A stretch of 64,000 bases of DNA, from NCBI RefSeq assembly GCF_002797375.1, contig NZ_KZ454941.1:1511907-1575906 (forward strand), read 5' to 3'. The notes below the pieces were generated by a model. It did no database searches. It was given only the letters and a program-made list of their open reading frames with translations, and had not been told where the DNA came from. This document shows, piece after piece, positions 26,870 through 35,769 of the stretch; within the stretch, counting starts at the first letter, position 1; each line of letters begins with the position of its first letter. The DNA comes from Bacillus sp. FJAT-42315 (GTDB lineage Bacteria > Bacillota > Bacilli > Bacillales > Domibacillaceae). The position numbers and the translations under genes were made by a program.

Positions 26870-28744
26870 ATGAAAGGAACCTTACGCAACAATGTCACGT
26901 TAATTGCTGTTGCTGTTTTGTTCTTGTGGTTGAAGACGTATTTTACTTATAAAACAAGCTTCCATATGGATATTGAAAACACTTTACAAGAGATTATTTT
27001 ATTTATTAACCCATTGAGCTTTATTATGCTCGCGCTTGGAGTAAGTTTATTGTTTAAAAGCGATAAGGCGAGAAATCGTTATGTAATGATTACGAGCTTG
27101 TTCTTAACAATCTTACTTTATGCGAATGTAGTATTCTATCGCTTTTTTAATGACTTTATTACGTTGCCGTTATTGTTCCAAACGAGCAACTTTGCTGACC
27201 TTGGCAACAGTGTAACGGAAGAGTTTAAATGGTACGATATTTTCTACTTTGCAGACTTAATTGTGTTAGCGGTCATTTTAAAAGTGAAACCGAAATTTAT
27301 TGCATTTCGTTCGATGACAAAGACGAATCGACGCGCCTTCTTTTTAACGGCGTTAGCGATGTTATTTTTAAACTTAGGTTTGTCTGAAATTGAACGTCCA
27401 CAGCTTTTAACAAGAACATTTGATAGAGAAATGCTTGTTAAAAATATCGGGACATTTAATTATCATATTTACGATGTGATGTTGCAGTCAAAATCATCGG
27501 CTCAGCGTGCGCTTGCTGATGGTAGTGAACTAGCGGATATTGAAAACTATTCCGATGCGAATTATGCTAAGCCGAATGATGACTTGTTTGGTGTGGCTAA
27601 AGGAAAGAATGTGATTCTTGTATCGGTAGAATCCACGCAAGAGTTTGTCATGAATAATACAGTGAATGGTCAAGAAATTACTCCGTTCATGAACCAGTTT
27701 GCTAAAGAAAGCTTATATTTTAATAATTTCTATCACCAAACTGGACAAGGAAAAACATCTGATGGTGAATTTCTAGTGGAAAACTCCTTGTACCCATTGA
27801 GCCGTGGTGCGGTGTTCTTCACTCATTCAGGAAACAAATACAACTCGATGGCTCAAAAGTTAAGTGAAAATGGATATTACACAAACGCGATGCATGCCAA
27901 TAATAAAAGTTTCTGGAATCGGGATATCATGTACAAATCTCTAGGTTATGAGCGCTTTTATGAATTAGGAGATTATGATGTCAATGAAGACAACAGCGTA
28001 AACTGGGGTATGAAGGATATTCCGTTCTTTGAACAATCGGTTGAGCATATGAAAGAAATGTCACAACCTTTCTATTCGAAAATGATTACGTTAACGAATC
28101 ATCATCCGTTTTATTATGATGAGGAAGATAAGTTCATTGATGAATTTACATCTAAAGATGGAACAGTGAATCGTTATTTTGTGACGGTTCGTTATACAGA
28201 TGAATCGTTAAAACGTTTTGTTGAGCAACTGAAAGCATCAGGATTGTACGAAAACTCAGTGATTGTCCTTTATGGAGATCACTACGGTATTTCCGAGAAC
28301 CATGATGAAGCGATGAGTGAATACTTAGGTAAAGAAGTGACACCATTTGTTTCTACTCAGTTGCAAAAAGTTCCATTTATGATTCATGTACCAGGTGTTA
28401 AAGGAAGAGTGATTGACAGCGTTGGAGGTCAAGTTGATGTTCGACCGACATTGCTTCATTTACTTGGCATTAATACAAAAGATGATTTGCAACTTGGACA
28501 AGATTTGTTGTCTCCTGATCATGAAAATTTAGCCGTCTTCCGTGATGGACGCTTTGTTACGAAAGATTACGTGTATGCAGATAATAAATGTTGGGATAAA
28601 ACGACGGAACAACCAACAGAGAAAAAATATTGCGAACCAGCTATGGATAAGGCTTCAACGGAACTGAATTATTCAGATCGGATTATTTATGGCGATTTGC
28701 TTCGTTTCTATGATCCGAATTCTGCTAAGAAACCTGCTCAATAA
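26870..28744 (+). CDS. yqgS: Lipoteichoic acid synthase family protein (LtaS/YqgS-like)
   Basis: The 624-residue protein has five N-terminal membrane helices (about residues 8-185) and a large extracellular sulfatase-like domain. Catalytic Thr is T296 in QGKTSDGE; other metal contacts are [16 protein letters not shown] and YGDHYG. It polymerises glycerol phosphate from phosphatidylglycerol or primes such chains. A likely signal-peptidase cut follows ALA near residue 223 (AQRALADGS), as in LtaS. Of the B. subtilis paralogues, synteny points to YqgS. AAGGAGGG precedes the ATG. Confidence 0.92.
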   Translation: MKGTLRNNVTLIAVAVLFLWLKTYFTYKTSFHMDIENTLQEIILFINPLSFIMLALGVSLLFKSDKARNRYVMITSLFLTILLYANVVFYRFFNDFITLPLLFQTSNFADLGNSVTEEFKWYDIFYFADLIVLAVILKVKPKFIAFRSMTKTNRRAFFLTALAMLFLNLGLSEIERPQLLTRTFDREMLVKNIGTFNYHIYDVMLQSKSSAQRALADGSELADIENYSDANYAKPNDDLFGVAKGKNVILVSVESTQEFVMNNTVNGQEITPFMNQFAKESLYFNNFYHQTGQGKTSDGEFLVENSLYPLSRGAVFFTHSGNKYNSMAQKLSENGYYTNAMHANNKSFWNRDIMYKSLGYERFYELGDYDVNEDNSVNWGMKDIPFFEQSVEHMKEMSQPFYSKMITLTNHHPFYYDEEDKFIDEFTSKDGTVNRYFVTVRYTDESLKRFVEQLKASGLYENSVIVLYGDHYGISENHDEAMSEYLGKEVTPFVSTQLQKVPFMIHVPGVKGRVIDSVGGQVDVRPTLLHLLGINTKDDLQLGQDLLSPDHENLAVFRDGRFVTKDYVYADNKCWDKTTEQPTEKKYCEPAMDKASTELNYSDRIIYGDLLRFYDPNSAKKPAQ

Positions 28745-28750
28745 TGCGAA

Positions 28751-28787
28751 GGAAAGCTTGCCTATTATGGTGAGCTTTTCTTTTTTT
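28751..28787 (+). terminator. Terminator after the LTA synthase gene
   Basis: A short stem (GGAAAGCT against AGCTTTTC) is followed by T7. Confidence 0.75.
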
Positions 28788-28857
28788 GTGTTTGAAAAAG
28801 TGGACAGGTTATGCTGCATATATTAAGAAGATTAGGTTTTTTATAAGGGGGGATTTT

Positions 28858-29742
28858 ATGTCTTTTTTATGCTTTCGGCCTTATGATTTTCAGCAGCTAT
28901 TAACAGATATCAGTAAATTAAAGGGGGATTATTCATTTATTCGTGTATATGAGATTGGAAAGAGTGTAGAGCGACGACCAATATGGGAAATCAAGATTGG
29001 AGAGGGAAAGAGAAAAGTTCATTTTAACGGGTCATTTCATGCCAATGAATGGATTACTTCTTCTGCATTACTTTCCTTTGTTAAAGAATATGCAGCAGCG
29101 ATTGCAAAAGGCGATGATATAGAAGGGGTCTCGTCTCCGTTTTTATTTAGTGAAAATAGTTTGTCAATTGTTCCTATGGTTAACCCTGATGGAGTGGAGT
29201 TGGTGATTAACGGGCCTTCAACAAGAAATGAAAAACAGGTGTTAGCGATCAATAGTGGGTCTACACAATTTTCAGGATGGAAAGCGAATATTCGTGGAGT
29301 AGATTTAAATAATCAGTATCCCGTCGGTTGGGAAATTGAAAAAGAAAGAAAATTACCTAAATCGCCCGCCCCACGCGATTATCCAGGAGATCGCCCGCTA
29401 AGTGAACCAGAAGCTATTGTCATGGCTGAACTGCAAATAAGAGAGCAATTTGACCGTCTTCTTGCCTTTCATACACAAGGGGCAGAGTTTTATTGGGGAT
29501 ATAACGATAAAGAGCCAGAAGAGTCGAAACGGCTAGCTAAGCGGTTTGAGAGAGTTAGTGGCTATGAAGCAGTTCGTTTCATCGATAGTCATGCGGGGTT
29601 TAAAGATTGGTTTATTCAAGAGTATGAACAACCGGGGTTTACAATCGAGCTCGGAAAGGGCTGTAATCCGTTGCCGCTCACGCAATTAGCCACTATTTAT
29701 GAGGCAACAAGAAGTATTTGTGTAGCAGCTTTATTAGGATAA
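28858..29742 (+). CDS. yqgT: M14 zinc carboxypeptidase, gamma-D-glutamyl-diamino acid endopeptidase-like
   Basis: The 294-residue protein has the M14 zinc ligands H61 and E64 (SFHANEW), H205 (LAFHTQG) and catalytic E264 (FTIELGKG), plus GVDLNNQYP and VPMVNPDG. This set is typical of endopeptidase I-like enzymes that cut gamma-D-Glu-meso-Dap bonds in peptidoglycan peptides. No signal peptide is seen, so it may act on recycled or spore-associated muropeptides in the cytoplasm. ATG 28858 follows AAGGGGGGA; the frame upstream to 28786 lacks a ribosome site and runs into the preceding terminator. Confidence 0.9.
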   Translation: MSFLCFRPYDFQQLLTDISKLKGDYSFIRVYEIGKSVERRPIWEIKIGEGKRKVHFNGSFHANEWITSSALLSFVKEYAAAIAKGDDIEGVSSPFLFSENSLSIVPMVNPDGVELVINGPSTRNEKQVLAINSGSTQFSGWKANIRGVDLNNQYPVGWEIEKERKLPKSPAPRDYPGDRPLSEPEAIVMAELQIREQFDRLLAFHTQGAEFYWGYNDKEPEESKRLAKRFERVSGYEAVRFIDSHAGFKDWFIQEYEQPGFTIELGKGCNPLPLTQLATIYEATRSICVAALLG

Positions 29743-29748
29743 ACGAGA

Positions 29749-29821
29749 AAAGAGCTGTCTCTAAAGCGGTCAGCTATTCCTGTATCAGAAAAAGCAAGCG
29801 CTTTATTAAGACAGCTCTTTG
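29749..29821. repeat. Long imperfect hairpin after yqgT
   Basis: Arms AAGAGCTGTCT/AGACAGCTCTT (with a one-base offset) enclose AAAGCG/CGCTTT. The 3' side continues into TTTGG rather than a long U-run. It lies between convergent yqgT and yqgW and could terminate either. Confidence 0.6.
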
Positions 29822-29847
29822 GCGATCCAATCATCCTTTTTAGGGTT

Positions 29848-30024
29848 TTAGTGCCCTCCAGGATAGCCGGAATGAATGAAGGTCATGATTGTAAACCATC
29901 CGAACACACCAACAGTTCCAAGGCCAAAAATAACACCTAGCAAATTTTTGTTTTTTAAAGCGCCCAATGAACTGAATACGGCAAGAATTGCAACAAGACC
30001 GAAAATAATAATTAAGCCGTTCAT
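29848..30024 (-). CDS. yqgW: DUF2759 small membrane protein YqgW
   Basis: The 58-residue protein reads MNGLIIIFGLVAILAVFSSL, has two hydrophobic helices separated by GALKNKNLLG, and ends IHSGYPGGH. This is the DUF2759/YqgW pattern. The ATG (complement of 30022-30024) has GAAAGGGG upstream at 7 bases. A longer open frame on the same strand (29840-30031) is a shadow with Cys/Arg-rich composition. Function unknown; gene order matches B. subtilis. Confidence 0.85.
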   Translation of the reverse strand: MNGLIIIFGLVAILAVFSSLGALKNKNLLGVIFGLGTVGVFGWFTIMTFIHSGYPGGH

Positions 30025-30212
30025 TGCCCAAACCCCTTTCTCGTTCTACTTAATATCTACAGAGTTTATAATAACTATGTAAAACAAGTACATACACACC
30101 ATTATTTTATATTTTTTTTCAACGTTTGTCGAGGTGCAATATGATAGTTCTTTAAATAGACATGAATGACTGGTACGATAAAAGTATTCCAGTAGAAAGG
30201 TGTGCTGAAAAT

Positions 30213-30845
30213 ATGAATTGGGCACAATTGCCGTTAGGGACATTGAAGACGAATTGCTATGTACTTTCAAATAGCGAAAATGAATGTATTATTTTTGATC
30301 CAGGAGCAGAGGGAGATCGGTTGGTGGAATGGTTAAACGCCAATGAACTCTCACCGTTAGCTATTTTATTAACTCATGCTCATTTTGATCATATTGGGGC
30401 TGTGGATGATGTTCGAAATGCATTTAATATTCCGGTCTATCTCCACGCTGAGGAAAAAGATTGGTTAACGAACCCTACGTTAAATGGTTCGGAATTCTTC
30501 CGCATGGGAATCGTTCATGCTAACCGTGCCGATCGAATTTTGACGAATGAAGAGGAAATTAAGATTGGAAATTTTCATTTTAAATTATTTCACACGCCGG
30601 GTCATTCTCCGGGAAGTGTTTCTTATTATTATGAACAAGGTCGTGCGGTTTTTTCAGGGGACGTTCTTTTTCGGGGGAGCATTGGACGAACAGATCTCCC
30701 TAAAGGAAATCATGATCAATTAATTGCTAGCATTCATCGTCATCTTCTATCTCTTCCTGAAGAAACGATTGTTCTACCTGGACATGGACCAGCAACAAGC
30801 ATTGTAGAAGAAATGGAAAGCAATCCTTTTCTAAATGGCTTCTAA
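30213..30845 (+). CDS. yqgX: MBL-fold metallo-hydrolase YqgX (glyoxalase II-like)
   Basis: The 210-residue protein has the metallo-beta-lactamase motif THAHFDHIGA, a later HTPGHSPGS, FSGDVLF and a final LPGHGP, which supply the dinuclear metal ligands. Such proteins are often annotated as hydroxyacylglutathione hydrolases; in this thiol background (bacillithiol users) the substrate is uncertain. ATG 30213 is chosen because AAAGGTG precedes it and the conserved domain starts right there; the frame extends to 30162 without support. Confidence 0.9.
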   Translation: MNWAQLPLGTLKTNCYVLSNSENECIIFDPGAEGDRLVEWLNANELSPLAILLTHAHFDHIGAVDDVRNAFNIPVYLHAEEKDWLTNPTLNGSEFFRMGIVHANRADRILTNEEEIKIGNFHFKLFHTPGHSPGSVSYYYEQGRAVFSGDVLFRGSIGRTDLPKGNHDQLIASIHRHLLSLPEETIVLPGHGPATSIVEEMESNPFLNGF

Positions 30846-30888
30846 CAGAAAAAAACCAGCCGCTGAGAAGTAGGCTGGTTTTTTTGAT
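30846..30888. terminator. Bidirectional terminator between yqgX and yqgY
   Basis: The stem AAAAACCAGCC/GGCTGGTTTTT has an 11-base loop and T-runs on both strands. Confidence 0.92.
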
Positions 30889-30891
30889 CAA

Positions 30892-31134
30892 TTAATGCCC
30901 GGCTCCTGGAGTTACCATAAACGTAGTCCAGTACGTGAACCCTGCGAAGAATACAGTTAAGTATCCTGCAAACACATAAATATACATTCTTTCAGTTAAT
31001 TTTAAATAGCTCAATAATAAGAAAAACCCCGTTTGACCTAAGAAGATTAGAGCAGTGATATTCATATGGCCAAGATAAAACATTACTGAAAAGATTCCTG
31101 TCCAAAATGCTAAAACACGAAACATCCGATCCAC
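30892..31134 (-). CDS. yqgY: DUF2626 membrane protein YqgY
   Basis: The 80-residue protein has three hydrophobic segments (FRVLAFWTGIFSVMFYLG, ITALIFLGQTGFFLLLSYL and YVFAGYLTVFFAGFTYW) and ends TPGAGH, as in YqgY/DUF2626. GGAGGGG precedes the ATG on the minus strand. Function unknown. Confidence 0.88.
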   Translation of the reverse strand: MDRMFRVLAFWTGIFSVMFYLGHMNITALIFLGQTGFFLLLSYLKLTERMYIYVFAGYLTVFFAGFTYWTTFMVTPGAGH

Positions 31135-31216
31135 TATGTATCCCCTCCTTTATACAACTCTCCATCAATATCTTATTATAATGGAACAATCATGCAGTTG
31201 TAAACGTTTCTTTCAG

Positions 31217-31906
31217 TTACTTTGTAACGATTACATGGTAAGTGCAATCTTTACACCCTTCTGTCATGCTGGCTGTTTGTTGGAATGATAATTGTTCAAA
31301 TAAACTGTCAAAGGCGCCCTCTAAAAAGGCAATATGTATTTGACAGGTAAGTTCACTTTGTTGTTCTATAGCCTCTTTAAAAGGACAGTTGTATAGTGTG
31401 AAATGAATATGCAGACCATCCTCCTTTTCCTTCACTTCCGGAATGTATCCAGTCATTGCGGAAATTTCCTGCAACAGCTGTAATTTTTCCTCATTTGATA
31501 ATACTTTTTGTGCGTTTAACTTTTGTCTAATCGTTTTTTCACCGAAGGAATAAGCGACTTTTTTGGCTTCTGTCATACCTAGCTCACCAATGGAGGCAAG
31601 GGTCGATAAGGCAATATTCGCAAGCAGTTGAAAATCTCTGTGTGGAAAAGAGAGTTGGACCGATTTGTCGGAAGGCTTGTACAACTTCCCTGGTCTGCCG
31701 CCTTTTCCGGATTTATGCAAATAAGAATCGACTATTTCGATGTCCTCCAATTTAGACAGATGCAACCGTGCGACATTCGGATGAATATCAAATTGCTCAG
31801 CAATATCTTGCACAGACACTTCTTTTTGATGTTTGATCATGTACTGATAAATTGAAAATCTGGTGGAATCGGCTAGCGTGGCGGTCATTTTTAATGTTTG
31901 TTCCAT
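31217..31906 (-). CDS. HTH transcriptional regulator with C-terminal Cys cluster
   Basis: The 229-residue protein has an N-terminal ArsR/HTH_24-type winged helix (about 1-90: LADSTRFSIYQYMI, VSVQDIAEQFDIHPNVARLHLSKLE, GRPGKLYKPS) and a C-terminal domain with cysteines in NCPFKEA, LTCQIH and GCKDCTY. This pattern resembles SufR-type regulators that bind an iron-sulfur cluster or metal; that is inference. ATG 31906 is chosen because GAGGTG sits 7 bases upstream; the frame reaches 31951. It is divergent from mgsR, sharing a 206-bp region. Confidence 0.83.
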   Translation of the reverse strand: MEQTLKMTATLADSTRFSIYQYMIKHQKEVSVQDIAEQFDIHPNVARLHLSKLEDIEIVDSYLHKSGKGGRPGKLYKPSDKSVQLSFPHRDFQLLANIALSTLASIGELGMTEAKKVAYSFGEKTIRQKLNAQKVLSNEEKLQLLQEISAMTGYIPEVKEKEDGLHIHFTLYNCPFKEAIEQQSELTCQIHIAFLEGAFDSLFEQLSFQQTASMTEGCKDCTYHVIVTK

Positions 31907-32033
31907 TTCAAACACCTCTATATTGTTTATTATCTCCATTATAGTCATCAATCAATCAAGACGAAATGATAAAAGTCATACATTAGTGATCAAAAAAAGT
32001 TGGTAAAAATTTTATTCATTATATGTACAACTT

Positions 32034-32075
32034 TTGTATAATTGTTGTATAATTGATTTAAATTATTTGTATAAT
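32034..32075 (+). repeat. Three phased TTGTATAAT repeats upstream of mgsR
   Basis: The 9-mer TTGTATAAT occurs at 32034, 32045 and 32067, so the copies are spaced 11 and 22 bp and lie on the same DNA face. Each contains a perfect TATAAT. They could be stacked -10 elements or an operator for a dimeric regulator in the shared 31907-32112 region. Confidence 0.7.
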
Positions 32076-32112
32076 CTAATTAGTAAAGTGAATACAAAAG
32101 GAGAGGATAAAT

Positions 32113-32496
32113 ATGTCCGACATTATTTTTTATACGTATCCCAGCTGCACTTCATGCCGGAAAACGAAAAAGTGGTTGAACGCTCACTCTGTGACTTTTC
32201 AAGAAAGACATTTATTTAGAGAAACTCCGACGTATGATGAGCTCATTCATTTACTTTCCTTAACGACCGATGGATTAGACGAATTATTGGCTACGAGAAG
32301 TCAAACTTATAAAGATTTAAATGTGGATGTGAATGAGCTACCGTTATCAGGGGTGGTCAAACTATTAATCAAAGAACCGAAACTGCTTAGACGACCGATA
32401 TTAACAGATGGCAATCAGCTTGTTGTGGGTTATCACCCTGAAGTATTAAGAGGCTTAACAAATAACAAGCAACAGATGAAGATGATGCTATGTTAA
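32113..32496 (+). CDS. mgsR: Spx/ArsC-family regulator MgsR
   Basis: The 127-residue thioredoxin-fold protein has a CTSC redox motif (residues 12-15), the Spx-type VTFQERHLFRETPTYDEL and RRPILTDGNQLVVGYHPEVL. Spx-family proteins contact the alpha subunit of RNA polymerase and respond to thiol stress. Synteny (after yqgY, before comGA) matches MgsR (YqgZ), the modulator of the general stress response. AAAAGGAGAGG precedes the ATG. A sigma-B promoter was not recognised. Confidence 0.85.
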   Translation: MSDIIFYTYPSCTSCRKTKKWLNAHSVTFQERHLFRETPTYDELIHLLSLTTDGLDELLATRSQTYKDLNVDVNELPLSGVVKLLIKEPKLLRRPILTDGNQLVVGYHPEVLRGLTNNKQQMKMMLC

Positions 32497-32529
32497 AAAA
32501 GGAAGGCGCGATGCTTCCTTTTCTTTTTT
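32497..32529 (+). terminator. Terminator after mgsR
   Basis: The stem AAAAGGAAG/CTTCCTTTT is followed by C and T6. Confidence 0.88.
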
Positions 32530-32613
32530 GTGAAAAAATTTTTGGGAAAAAAGAAGGAGTTGAAAGATTGCTGTCGAAATGAGTTGGTGAGTCAAAGTGA
32601 AAGGTGGTGAAAT

Positions 32614-33693
32614 TTGTGCATGATAGTTGAAAAGGTGGTCGAAGAGATATTGAGTGAAGCTTTAGTCCTCGATTCTACTGATATCCACTTTATCCCTCGT
32701 CAACACGGCTATGCCGTTCAGTTCCGTTCCTCAGGTCAGTTAGTTCCTCATACCGAATTTTCCTTGCGAGAAGGAGAGCGATTAATTTCACATGTGAAGT
32801 TTATGGCATCAATGGACATTGGCGAGAAACGAAAGCCTCAAAGTGGTTCTTTTCAGTTAGAATTGTCTGGCTTTGTTGTCTCTTTACGCATTTCTACTCT
32901 TCCTACAGCCCTCTCGAAAGAAAGCCTCGTCATTCGATTGTTGCCTCAGCAAGCTGTCCTTGATATGTTTCAATTATCTCTATTTCCTAACTCAGCTCAA
33001 AAATTACTCGCGTTGTTATCTCATTCTCACGGCTTAATCATTTTTACTGGGCCGACCGGGAGCGGCAAAACGACAACTCTTTATTCGCTCATTCAACATA
33101 GTGCTAATCAGCATCAGCGTAATGTGATTACGTTAGAAGATCCTGTGGAAAAGCAAAATGATCGCTGGCTTCAAGTGCAAGTGAATGAAAAAGCTGGCGT
33201 CACGTATTCGACAGGGTTGAAAGCGATTTTGCGTCACGACCCAGATGTGATTATGGTGGGGGAGATTCGCGATGAGGAAACCGCTAGAATTGCGATACGA
33301 GCGGCATTAACGGGTCATTTAGTTTTGACAACGTTGCATACAAAGGATGCGAAAGGAGCCGTGTTTCGTCTGTTGGAGTTTGGATTAAAGTGGCATGAAA
33401 TTCAGCAAACGCTCGTTGCGGTGACCGCTCAGCGACTAGTGAATTTAACGTGTCCTCAATGCGGTGCGGTTTGCTCACCAGATTGTCGTTCAGGAAATAG
33501 ACGCAAGCAAGCGACAGTTTATGAAATTTTAAGTGGCACCAATTTACAAGAGGTGTTAAAGGAAGCGAAAGGAGAAGGTGGAGATTACCAATATCCGCTA
33601 TTAAAAGATGTATTAAGAAAGGGGATTGCCCTTGGATATCTCTCTCAAAAAGAATATCATCGTTGGGTATTTGAAGAAGAGGAAGGCGACTAA
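32614..33693 (+). CDS. comGA: Competence type IV pilus assembly ATPase ComGA
   Basis: The 359-residue secretion ATPase (GspE/PilB family) drives assembly of the transformation pseudopilus at the membrane. It has an N-terminal DSTDIHFIPR, Asp-box region ITLEDPVE, Walker A GPTGSGKTT (near residue 148), Walker B VIMVGEIRDEETA and a His-box LTTLHTKDA. A Cys cluster CPQCGAVCSPDC follows about residue 285. Start is TTG 32614 (AGGTGG at 6 bases) or ATG 32620. First gene of a seven-gene comG operon; ComK boxes were not identified with confidence. Confidence 0.93.
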   Translation: MCMIVEKVVEEILSEALVLDSTDIHFIPRQHGYAVQFRSSGQLVPHTEFSLREGERLISHVKFMASMDIGEKRKPQSGSFQLELSGFVVSLRISTLPTALSKESLVIRLLPQQAVLDMFQLSLFPNSAQKLLALLSHSHGLIIFTGPTGSGKTTTLYSLIQHSANQHQRNVITLEDPVEKQNDRWLQVQVNEKAGVTYSTGLKAILRHDPDVIMVGEIRDEETARIAIRAALTGHLVLTTLHTKDAKGAVFRLLEFGLKWHEIQQTLVAVTAQRLVNLTCPQCGAVCSPDCRSGNRRKQATVYEILSGTNLQEVLKEAKGEGGDYQYPLLKDVLRKGIALGYLSQKEYHRWVFEEEEGD

Positions 33694-34699
33694 GTACCAA
33701 GGTGAGTTTATTTTTCGTCTCGGGGAAATGCTTCAGCAAGGCTTTACCATCGGTAGTGCCTTGGAATTTTTATTATTGAACTTCGATCGAAATCATCATG
33801 AATCCATCCGTTTAATTCGATCAGAATTAAATGCCGGCACCCCATTGAATGAAATTCTTCAACTGCTTCAATTTCCCTCAACGATTTGCCTACAAGTATT
33901 TTTTGCTGAAAAACACGGACATCTTCCCGCTACATTAAAGTATGCCGGAGACCAATGGAAAAAAACAGAGGAAGCGAAAGAAAAATTGACAAAATTACTT
34001 CAATATCCATTGTTTCTACTTTTTCTGTTATTTATGTTGTTGTTTCTATTAAATCATTTTTTAATGCCTCACTTTGAAGAGCTTTATGCTGCGCTTGGCT
34101 TTACCCCACAAGGAGGAACATTTGCGTTAATTGCATTTTTGCAAGTGGCTCCCCCGTTGATTATGACGATTACCTTCCTATTTTTTATCACTTTTACGAT
34201 GCTCTTTCTCTATTACCAAAAACAAACTCCACAAAACAGAATCTCTCTTTTAATGAAAGTCCCCGTTGTTTCTTCTTATTTTTCATTGTTTTTTACCCGT
34301 TTGTTTTCCAAGGAAGTATCTTATTTGTTGAAAAGCGGTTTTGCTGTGAATGAAGTGTTGCTCATTTTACAACAGCAAACGATGCATCCGATCTTAAAGT
34401 ATATTGCTGCTGAGATGAATGCCACTTTATTACTCGGTCATTCATTTTCAGAAGCAGCTGAACAAATTGCTTGTTTTGAAAAACAATTAGCGAAGCTTCT
34501 TCGTCATGGAGAAGCGAACGGTCGACTAGCGGAAGAGCTATTTATTTTTAGTGAGTTTTGTGAAGTCGTAATTGAAAAAAGAGTAAAGAAAATGCTAGCC
34601 ATCTTGCAACCATCTATTTTTCTATTTGTGGGTATCGTCGTTGTCGCAATCTATTTATCCGTCATGTTGCCAATGTTTCAAATGGTCGGATCTGTATAA
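33671..34699 (+). CDS. comGB: Competence pilus membrane platform protein ComGB
   Basis: The 342-residue polytopic protein of the GspF/PilC family has two repeats (about 10-120 and 200-330) and membrane helices near 115-135, 165-190 and 315-340. It anchors the pseudopilus assembly machine. The likely start is TTG 33671 inside the end of comGA (23-base overlap), giving the basic start LKKRKATKYQGEF as in relatives; the open frame reaches 33626. No good ribosome site was seen, which suggests coupling to comGA translation. Confidence 0.9.
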   Translation: MKKRKATKYQGEFIFRLGEMLQQGFTIGSALEFLLLNFDRNHHESIRLIRSELNAGTPLNEILQLLQFPSTICLQVFFAEKHGHLPATLKYAGDQWKKTEEAKEKLTKLLQYPLFLLFLLFMLLFLLNHFLMPHFEELYAALGFTPQGGTFALIAFLQVAPPLIMTITFLFFITFTMLFLYYQKQTPQNRISLLMKVPVVSSYFSLFFTRLFSKEVSYLLKSGFAVNEVLLILQQQTMHPILKYIAAEMNATLLLGHSFSEAAEQIACFEKQLAKLLRHGEANGRLAEELFIFSEFCEVVIEKRVKKMLAILQPSIFLFVGIVVVAIYLSVMLPMFQMVGSV

Positions 34700-34714
34700 A
34701 TGGGAGGGAACACA

Positions 34715-35032
34715 ATGAGAAAAATTCTCAAGAATAATCAAGGCTTCACACTAATTGAAATGATGATTGTATTGTTAGTGATTTCTGTGCTGTTGTTTAT
34801 CGCTATTCCTAACGTCGCTAAGCAAAGTAAAAATATTAATGATAAAGGCTGTAGTGCTTTTAAACGTATGGTAGAAGGACAAGTGCAGGCGTTTCGGATC
34901 GAGGAAAGTACATATCCTTCCACGGTTCAAGATATGGTGGATAAGGGATATTTAAAAGAGAATGAAACTAAATGTCCAAATGGAAAAGAGTTAACGATTA
35001 GTGCGGATGGAGAAGTAACCGTTGCTAATTAA
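34715..35032 (+). CDS. comGC: Major competence pseudopilin ComGC
   Basis: The 105-residue type IV prepilin has a basic leader MRKILKNNQ and the ComC peptidase site G|FTLIEM with Glu at mature position 5, then a hydrophobic helix MIVLLVISVLLFIAIPNV. Two cysteines (GC and KC) could form the disulfide known for ComGC. GGGAGGG precedes ATG 34715. It is the main subunit of the DNA-uptake pilus. Confidence 0.94.
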   Translation: MRKILKNNQGFTLIEMMIVLLVISVLLFIAIPNVAKQSKNINDKGCSAFKRMVEGQVQAFRIEESTYPSTVQDMVDKGYLKENETKCPNGKELTISADGEVTVAN

Positions 35033-35036
35033 GAGG

Positions 35037-35483
35037 ATGGAGCATATTCGTAATCAACAAGGTGTTTCTATGTTAGAGATGTTGATAGTTCTATCCGTCT
35101 TTCTTATCATTTTGTCAGCGGCGATGATTCCCTTTCCGAAAATGTTAGACAATATGGAGAAAGAGAAATTTATGGATCAACTGCAGGCGGACCTTTATCT
35201 TGCTCAATCTTATGCGATATCAAAACAAGAGATTGTAAATATTCAATTTTTGATGACAATAGATTCCTACCGGATAAAAACAGTGAACGTTCCTTCTGAG
35301 ATGTTGGCTCAAAGAGAGTTGCCCGATTCTATTCAACATATGGAAGGGTCTTTACAAGAGATTTGGTTTTTGCCCAATGGTCATACGAATCGTTTTGGTA
35401 CGATGCTTTTTAAATATAAAGATCGATATATAAAAGTTGTGTTTCAAATTGGCAAGGGGAGATTTTATGTGGAGGAACAATGA
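35037..35483 (+). CDS. comGD: Minor competence pseudopilin ComGD
   Basis: The 148-residue prepilin-like protein has an N-terminal GVSMLEMLIVLSVFLIILSAAM segment (Gly at the cleavage point followed by Val where Phe is usual; Glu kept). The ATG at 35037 follows AAGAGG with almost no spacing; TTG 35022, inside the end of comGC, is the alternative. C-terminal half is a GspH-like globular region. Confidence 0.85.
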   Translation: MEHIRNQQGVSMLEMLIVLSVFLIILSAAMIPFPKMLDNMEKEKFMDQLQADLYLAQSYAISKQEIVNIQFLMTIDSYRIKTVNVPSEMLAQRELPDSIQHMEGSLQEIWFLPNGHTNRFGTMLFKYKDRYIKVVFQIGKGRFYVEEQ

Positions 35484-35769
35484 AAAAGGTTTTTCTTTAG
35501 CCGAGAGCTTGCTGTCACTTTCGGCTGTGCTGATCTTGACGATGTTGATTTTGCCTTTGCTTTTGCAAATGATTGGTCAGTCAAAAGCGTTGTGGGAAAG
35601 AGAAAAAGCGATGAGAGTGCTATTTGAAGAGGGAGAAAAACGCCTTCATGAGGGGACGAGTTTTACTCATGTTTATATAGAAGAGGGTGAAGAATATCAC
35701 ATATCATGGGAAGTTAAAGCGGCTGCGTGTGTGGAAGTGTCTGGGAAGAGATTTTGTATTCAGCAGTAA
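35467..35769 (+). CDS. comGE: Minor competence pseudopilin ComGE
   Basis: The 100-residue protein has a short leader MWRNNEK, then G|FSLAESLLSLSAVLILTMLI. It overlaps comGD by 17 bases. AAGGGGAG precedes ATG 35467. Two late cysteines (AAACVE and FCIQQ) are present. Assigned from order and prepilin signature. Confidence 0.85.
   Translation: MWRNNEKGFSLAESLLSLSAVLILTMLILPLLLQMIGQSKALWEREKAMRVLFEEGEKRLHEGTSFTHVYIEEGEEYHISWEVKAAACVEVSGKRFCIQQ

Noticed and set aside
29840..30031. Minus-strand ORF of 63 codons with many Cys/Arg
   Set aside because: It is a shadow of yqgW (DUF2759) in another frame; the latter has a ribosome site and a typical two-helix sequence.
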